A stretch of DNA of 22,151 nt, from positions 1 through 22,151 of the forward strand of contig PJAB01000679.1 in NCBI GenBank assembly GCA_002887195.1, read 5' to 3'. Below the pieces are notes generated by a model. The model saw only the letters and a list, made by a program, of their open reading frames with translations. It was not told the origin of the DNA and searched no databases. Shown piece by piece: positions 16,711-22,151 of this stretch. Source of the stretch: Chrysochromulina parva. Taxonomy: Eukaryota > Haptophyta > Prymnesiales > Chrysochromulinaceae. The translations under genes were made by a program, and so were the position numbers. How positions within the stretch are numbered: the stretch's first letter is position 1; the number at the start of each line of letters is the position of its first letter.

Positions 16711-19700
16711 TTAGAGGCGGCGCTCAAGGCGCTCCTTGGCCACCGCGTCCCTCAACATTTTGGTCCGCCGGAGAGATTTGACGGCATTGGCCACTTTACG
16801 GAGCCGTCGCTTGGCCCTAGCGCCCTTGATGAGATTGAGCATGACGAACATCGCGCGCATCTTCTTCTTAGCACGCTGCAGCACGCGAAAGCGCTCGAGC
16901 TTATACTCCGCCATATCGGGGTCCAGCCATTGATCCACCGCCCCTCCAATGATGGATCCTTCGTTGCGCACAAAGCCTCGGGGGTAGCGCTCGTGCAGCT
17001 GCTCCAGACGTTCCCGCAGCCCGCTCCGTGATGGGAGCCACGCCTGGCATGCCTCCCGAGTCCACCGGTTCCGGCTCGTGATCAGCTTCTGATAGAGACC
17101 CCACCACCCTGGGTCGCAGAGCACCCATTTGGGGTTCAAAGGCATGGCGTATCCTAGGTCGATGCGCGCAGATAGGAAATTGAGAAGCCCCTCGACGTTC
17201 ACGTACATCCAGGGCACCTGATGAGGGATGCAATCGCATGCAATCAAAGGCCACCATAGGCCAATCAGGCTTATCGTATACTTCCGGGCACCCGATGAGG
17301 GAGGCAATCGCAAGCCAATCAAAGGCCATCAGGCACCTTGTTGAAAATCGGCGGCTTTTAGAATTGCAATCAAAGGCCATCAGGCACCTTGTTGAAAATC
17401 GGCGGCTTTTGGAATTGCAATCAAAGGCCATCAGGCACCTTGTTGAAAATCGGCGGCTTTTGGAACCCAGCCCAGCACACGAGGAACTCGGTATCGAGCT
17501 CCTGTGGGAAATGAAAGTTGAAGCACTCGGCGCCGTGCCGGATAGCGCCCGTTGAAAACAGCGCCTTCACTGCCGCCTCGAAGATGTCATTAGTGGTTGG
17601 ATCACCGAAGCCGTAACGCGGCGTCTCAATCTTTTGGGCGGGCGCTCTTACGCCGAACGAAGACATTGCGCCGAATGAAGACATTGCGCCGAACGAAGAC
17701 GACGCGTGGGTCTGAGCGGTGTGCTCGTGGTGCTCGTTTTTCTTCGCCTCTAACCAACGTTGCATCCAACCGCCAGGAAGATCGCGGTTGGCGAGCACCT
17801 GATGAGGGAGGCAACCGCATGCAATCAAAGGCCATCAGGCAGGAGATCGCGGTTGGCGAGCACCTGCTCAAGGTGACCAATCAGACGCACCCAGACGCGC
17901 TCAGTCACACACAGACGCGCTCAGACGCGCTCAGATGCACTCAGACGCACTCAGACGCGCTCACCTCCTCAATGCGATTGAGCTCCGTAATCAGACTCAA
18001 TCAGACGCACTCAGACGCACTCAGACGCGCTCACCTCCTCAATGCGATTGAGCATCCACTCAATCTGCACAATCTGGTTAGTCTCCATTGGCGTGTATCT
18101 CGCGTTCTTACTGCCGAGCAGCAAGCAGTCCATGTCGCTCGCTACCTGATGAGGGAGGTCATCAGAGGTCATCAGAGAGCCAATCAGAGCCAATCAGAGC
18201 CAATCAGCGCGGCTCGCTACCGGTCGCATCTGATCTTCCTCATGCGCCATCAGCAGCCCGCGAGGGTTGAGCGGTCTCATCGAATCGTATTGCCAAATGA
18301 CTGATGGCGGCGTCGCGCTCGTGTGAGTGACTGCTTTCAGGTTCATGTCCATCAAACTTGGCTCGCTAGCACGTCCCGTGTCGCCGAAGCCACCCGCCGC
18401 ATGCCCAATGTCCTTTCGGATCACGTAGGTTTCCCACAGCAATCTCGCGGGCATCTCGACCCCGAAGCACTCAGTGGAGTCGGCATACGTGTCGATGTTT
18501 TCAATGAAGCTCGTGACTCGCGTTTCCTCCTCCTCCTCCTCGTCCTCCTCCTCCTCCTCCTCGCGACTGCTTTGGAAAGTCTCGTCGCCACTGGCCATCT
18601 TGCCTGTCATCATATCGAGAAACTCGGGAAACTGCAGTAGCGAGAGTCAAAGATCCCACAGTCAAGATCCCATAGTCAAGATCCCACAGTCAAGATCCCA
18701 CAGTCAAGATCCCACAGTCAAGATTCCACAGTCAAGATCCCACAGTCAAGATCCCACAGTCAAGATTCCACAGCCAAGATCCCACAGCCAAGATCCCACA
18801 GCCAAGATCCCACAGCCAAGATCCCACAGTCAAGATCCCACAGCACAGGGGAGGCTTTCCGGCCGAGTGACGGACGGAGGGGGCTGCCGCACCTCGATGT
18901 GCCCCGAGGGTATCGATTGCAATCAGTGGCAATCAGTGGCAATCAGTGGCAATCAGTGGCAATCAGTGGCAATCAGTGGCAATCAGTGGCAATCAGTGGC
19001 ACCTCGATGTGCCCCGAGGGTATCGATTGCAATCAGTGGCAATCAGTGACAATCAGTGGCAATCAGTGGCACCTCGAGGTGCCCCGAGCCATTGGCGTCG
19101 ATGTGATTGCAATCAGTGGCAATCAGTGGCAATCAGTGGCACCTCGATGTGCCCCGAGCCATTGGCGTCGACGTGATTGCAATCAGTGGCAATCAGTGGC
19201 AATCAGTGGCACCTCGATGTGCCCCGAGCCATTGGCGTCGATGTGATTGCAATCAGTGGCAATCAGTGGCAATCAGTGGCACCTCGATGTGCCCCGAGCC
19301 ATTGGCGTCGATGTGATTGCAATCAATGGCAATCAGTGGCAATCAGTGGCACCTCGATGTGCCCCGAGCCATTGGCGTCGATGTGATTGCAATCAGTGGC
19401 AATCAGTGGCAATCAGTGGCAATCAGTGGCAATCAGTGGCACCTCGATGTGCCCCGAGCCATTGGCGTCGACGTGATTGCAATCAGTGGCAATCAGTGGC
19501 AATCAGTGGCAATCAGTGGCAATCAGTGGCACCTCGATGTGCCCCGAGCCATTGGCGTCGATGTGATTGCAATCAGCGGCAATCAGTGGCAATCAGTGGC
19601 AATCAGTGGCAATCAGTGGCACCTCGATGTGCCCCGAGCCATTGGCGTCGACGGCCGTGATCATCTTGCGCAGCTCCTCCTTCTCGACCTCGACGCCGAG

Positions 19701-20831
19701 GGCACGCATGACATCCTCAAGCTCGCGGCAGTCGATCGAGCCCGAGTGGTCGGTATCGAAGAGGTTGAACGCATCGCGGATCTCTTCGGTCTGCTCTTCC
19801 GAAAGCCCTTGCTGCTTGACCTTGCGAGACGCTCGAGTGCGACGCCCCTCTCGCCCCTCGCCATCTCGGGCGCCGTCTCGGGCGGCGCTCAGCACAGTAC
19901 CGGGTGGTGACATGTGCCATTCGGCGGCCTGGCAAGCTGCTTGGAAATCAAAGTCCAGGTCCTTGAGCGTGCCTTTCGTAAAGGCGTTGAGCTTTCGACG
20001 CGCCTCGCGACTGACGCGCAGCATCTCCTCCTCCACACGTCGTAATTCCTCAAGTGCAGTGGCGCGCGACTCCTAGTGAACAGTCGGAGATTTGGAGGGA
20101 GAGGGATACCAGTCAGGCGCCATCCGGAGACATCCGGTGCAATCAGTCATCGGTGGCAATCAGTGGCCATCGGTGGCAAGCAGAGGCCATCATCAGGGGT
20201 TCTCATCAGAGATCATCAGTACCCGGTTCCGGTAGAAGACTCGGCAGCGTTGGGTTGCAGTCACAGTCATCACGCGCCGCTTGTGAGCTTCCTCCGAGAT
20301 CTGCAGAAACGGCACGAAGCCTGCCAGCAGCCCCGTGCGCGCGCTCTTGCCCTTGATGCTCAGCGCCTTGCCCTTGGCTCTCCCCGTCATCATCATGTAG
20401 AGCGCCTCGCGGCCCGTCGGGCGAAAGACGCCAAACCAATGCGAGTCGTCGGGGTCCTCAAGACGGCTGTGACGCGCAAGTCCCTTGGCACGCAGGTAGC
20501 CGAGCGGCCCTCGAGAATCGCCGGGGCCCAAAAAGTCGCAGACCAGCTGACGCGGGTCCCTTTTCACAAACCTGGCCAGCCCCCTTTTCAAGATTGCTAG
20601 CCGCTCCGCCCTCGATCGATCCTTGAAGGCTATGTTCTGCGGCATTTGGTCCTTTACCGCCAATCGCAATGGAGTGGTCTCGATGGGCTTTGGCCGTTTT
20701 CGGATGCCGCAGCAACCGAAATCGCCGAACTCGACGAGGAATGCAAAGTCGCGCGGCTCAGCTACTGCAGTGGTGACAAGCTGCATCGCAGGCGACCGGT
20801 AGCCCGGTGAAAAGCTCATGGACGGCGGCAT
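16711..20831 (-). CDS. Large EF-hand (centrin-like pair) protein of unknown function
   Basis: Inferred exons on the minus strand: 20831-20223, 20072-19623, 18631-18221, 18145-18035, 17798-17439, 17217-16711; all five introns are phase 0; 815 aa. The N-terminal domain includes [17 protein letters not shown] and a motif [19 protein letters not shown] (about 162-180) that seems conserved in protist proteins I cannot name. A helix ([13 protein letters not shown]) and a basic linker lead to two EF hands: [12 protein letters not shown] (about 309-320) and [12 protein letters not shown] (345-356), in a centrin-like context ([25 protein letters not shown]). Both loops have good Ca ligands. A poly-Glu run follows, then a long C-terminal part with SSFGAM repeats, [19 protein letters not shown] and [19 protein letters not shown], and a basic helical tail. 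The centrin second lobe is absent. Calcium-responsive regulation is inferred. Confidence 0.75.
17218..17438 (-). repeat. Intron 5 of the EF-hand gene: 51-bp copies of exon 5 end
   Basis: The exon 5 end with donor (CCGATTTTCAACAAG then GTGCCTGATGG) recurs twice downstream at 51-bp spacing (units ending near 17387 and 17336). A degenerate copy of the acceptor edge (CCCTCATCGG then GTGCCCGGA) precedes the real one (CCCTCATCAG then GTGCCCTGGATG). Confidence 0.85.
17799..18034 (-). repeat. Intron 4 of the EF-hand gene: copies of both edges
   Basis: 236 bp, phase 0. The exon 4 end with donor (CTCAATCGCATTGAGGAG then GTGAGCGCG) is copied at about 17972-17990, and the exon 5 start (GTGCTCGCCAACCGCGATCT) at about 17850-17869 after GAGCAG. 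GCGTCTGAGT 10-bp units fill the space. Confidence 0.85.
18146..18220 (-). repeat. Intron 3 of the EF-hand gene: starts like exon 4
   Basis: 75 bp, phase 0. It begins GTAGCGAGC and the next exon also begins GTAGCGAGC. Body: GATTGGCTCT and TGATGACCTC units; end CCTCCCTCATCAG. Confidence 0.85.
18645..18845 (-). repeat. 14-bp tandem array in intron 2 of the EF-hand gene
   Basis: About fourteen units of CAAGATCCCACAGT (plus strand), some with C-to-T changes (CCATAG, GATTCC) and a block where AGTCAAG becomes AGCCAAG. Located just upstream (in transcription) of the exon 3 acceptor CTACTGCAG. Confidence 0.9.
18891..19622 (-). repeat. Higher-order array in intron 2 carrying copies of the EF-hand exon end
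   Basis: On the transcribed sense, the end of exon 2 with its donor (GGCTCGGGGCACATCGAG then GTGCC) recurs at plus positions 18891, 19001, 19071, 19141, 19211, 19281, 19351, 19441, 19531, with the real boundary at 19621. Spacings are 110, 70 (five times) and 90 (three times): multiples of 10, because the filler is a 10-bp unit (AATCAGTGGC on plus). Most units also carry CATTGGCGTCGAYGT, more of the same exon (VDAN codons). The whole intron (18632-19622) is 991 bp. Confidence 0.93.
20073..20222 (-). other. Intron 1 of the EF-hand gene
   Basis: 150-bp phase-0 intron, donor GTACTGATG, acceptor TTCACTAG. Filler units TGATGGCCTC, CACCGATGGCCACTGATTGC. No clear exon copy. Confidence 0.75.
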
Positions 20832-21307
20832 GGCGCTCCGCTTTTCGCAGCGGTCACTGCGTCGACGGGTCGCTTTTTTGGCTTGGGAGTTTCTCCGGAT
20901 AGGAGAAGCTTGTCGGCAGCAGGTCAGCTATGCTAGATAAGACAAGTTTCATTTAAACCCTATTTAGTGATTTACCTTTCATTTAATGATTTCATATGAA
21001 AATTGAATTTTTCGACCTGGACTCCACCACACTCTCTTGGCACGCGACTATGACGGAGTCGTTGCGCCGCACACGCCGCGCCTGCGACTCCCGAGGTGGC
21101 TACACGTACACGCGTCCACGGGGAGGACGGGAGGTGCGGACTCAGATCTCAGCTCGAGTGCTTTTCTGTCTCTCAGACAGTGCATGGCCTGCACGCTGCA
21201 CCTCTTTGGGAGGATCTTTCGGGAAAATTTCGACACACATTAATCTTTCGTCAATTGAGAGGCTGCTTCGGCGCCTTCGTCCAGGTCGCCCTCTAAAAAA
21301 AATCAGC
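20832..21307. promoter_or_regulatory. Divergent region, AT-rich core
   Basis: Between the EF-hand gene (start 20831, minus) and the acidic coiled-coil gene. 20925-21020 is markedly AT-rich for this window, with TTTCATTTAA occurring twice (about 20947 and 20976), a plausible shared promoter. The plus frame is open from an ATG at 20996, so part of this may instead be coding. Confidence 0.4.
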
Positions 21308-22151
21308 ATGCTGCCGAGCGACAAGCATGCTCCTGAGGGCGACGAGGGGGTCTGCCGCACGGATACATCGGGGTCCGTGATCAGCGCTGAGAGCTTCGAG
21401 AGCGCCAAGGGCGCCGAGGGCGCCGAGGATGCCAAGGGCCCCATAGGGCTCGAGGACCTGACAGCTGCGGAGTTTGAGTCCGTGTACGTCGTGCAGGCGG
21501 CTGCCGAGAATGATGCCCACGTGACCGGCGCGATCGAAGAGCCACCTTCGGGCATCGTCATCTCGTACATGCTGCACGACGAGATCCGAGAGTCGGAGCT
21601 GCTCGATGACAAGAATCTAAAGGAGGTCGAGGAGGTCACGAAGACGATTGATGAGGAGGTGGCCGATGAGCACGTGCAAGCCATCACCCTCGAGGAGGTG
21701 GAGCAGGTCGACAAGCAGGTGATTGAGGACAAGCTCGATAAGATGATCGAGCTGTACGACAACAAAGACCTGATGGAGGCTATGCTCGAGCAATCGCTCG
21801 CGCCCGAAGGTGAGGATGCTGTCCCCTACAAGGCGCTCGTCGAGTGTGCGCTGCATGCGAGTGCTCACCACGACGCCATCGCTCCTCTCCCCACAGGTGA
21901 GGATGCTGTCCCCTATACGCTCGACGAGCTCACTGTGAAGGACCCGGCAGTTGGGGAGGGCCTGTCGCCCGTGTTGGTGGCAGCGGTCTACGAAAAGTAC
22001 GGCTGCCTTCCGATCGCCACTGGTGACCTGCCTTTGCATGCAAGTGCTCATCGCAGCGCGTGCGCCTGCCAGGTACGGCTGCCTTCCGATTGCCACTGAT
22101 GACCTGCTTTGCATGCAAGTGCTCATCGCAGCGCGTGCGCCTGCCAGGTAC
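21308..22151 (+). CDS. Acidic coiled-coil protein, 3' part beyond window
   Basis: Inferred exons: 21308-21809, 21897-21996, then beyond a tandem intron at 21997. I do not recognise the family. The ATG at 21308 has A at -3 and begins the clearly coding, acidic part (MLPSDKHAPEGDEGV); an in-frame ATG at 20996 would add 104 residues of less convincing sequence. The body is rich in Glu/Asp/Lys/Val/Leu, for example LKEVEEVTKTIDEEVADEHV and LDKMIELYDNKDLMEAMLEQ, probably helical. The join at 21809/21897 (phase 1) gives SLAPE-GEDAVPYTLDELTV. The first intron is 87 bp, a multiple of three without a stop, so both spliced and unspliced forms can be read. Confidence 0.6.
21810..21896 (+). repeat. Intron 1 of the acidic gene: begins with copy of exon 2
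   Basis: 87-bp GT-AG intron. Its first 20 bases (GTGAGGATGCTGTCCCCTA) match the first bases of exon 2 at 21897. It ends with CTCCTCTCCCCACAG and contains TGCATGCGAGTGCTCACCAC, a block shared with introns elsewhere in the window. Confidence 0.88.
21997..22151 (+). repeat. Tandem intron-like units, each GT...AG
   Basis: Units at 21997-22072 (76 bp) and 22073-22147 (75 bp), with a third starting GTAC at 22148 at the window edge. Each begins GTACGGCTGCCTTCCGAT and ends GCGTGCGCCTGCCAG, so each unit is itself a complete potential intron. Confidence 0.88.

Noticed and set aside
18891..19640. Regular repeat-spacer look of a CRISPR array
   Set aside because: The genome is eukaryotic, spacers are themselves repeats, and units are copies of the adjacent exon edge.
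18891..19910. Plus-strand frames rich in [10 protein letters not shown] repeats
   Set aside because: They are the antisense reading of the intron array of the EF-hand gene.

Overview
This is nuclear DNA from a eukaryote. The genes are split by spliceosomal introns (GT-AG, one probable GC-AG), GC content is high, and proteins carry long Pro/Ala/Ser-rich stretches. Secreted ShKT-like repeats, a VHL-beta-like domain, an ammonium transporter with an N-terminal coiled coil and an EF-hand fusion point to a unicellular alga. I favour a haptophyte, but a pelagophyte or other protist is not excluded.

Layout (splice sites inferred from frame, phase and GT/AG): (1) minus <1-948, coiled-coil Ala/Glu/Lys-rich protein, open at the left edge; (2) plus 1122-3767, 4 exons, secreted ShKT-like/VHL-beta-like protein; (3) plus 4005-7047, 6 exons, single-pass membrane protein with a proline-rich stalk and a Cys-rich tail; (4) plus 8209-11210, 6 exons, ammonium transporter; (5) minus 11882-13838, 4 exons, unknown; (6) minus 14119-14685, HAD-fold protein; (7) plus 15080-15811, cyclophilin; (8) minus 16711-20831, 6 exons all joined in phase 0, EF-hand pair inside a large unknown protein; (9) plus 21308->22151, acidic coiled-coil protein cut by the right edge. 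Genes 1/2, 6/7 and 8/9 are divergent; 4/5 and 7/8 converge. The neighbours do not form an obvious pathway.

The striking part is the introns. Nearly all of the 23 I infer are made of (a) near-copies of their own flanking exon ends, often with the splice site attached, and (b) short tandem units such as CTGATTGCC or CTGATGACC, always oriented with transcription. Several introns contain a copy of the flanking exons already joined, with no intron between them. In about ten introns the first bases of the intron repeat the first bases of the downstream exon. The pattern fits intron birth and growth by local tandem duplication of coding sequence at AG|GT-like sites. In addition, similar intron 3' modules (ending CCCTCATCAG, and a second family with GCATGCAAGTGCTCAC) occur in unrelated genes on both strands. 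This is the best candidate in the window for an undescribed process.
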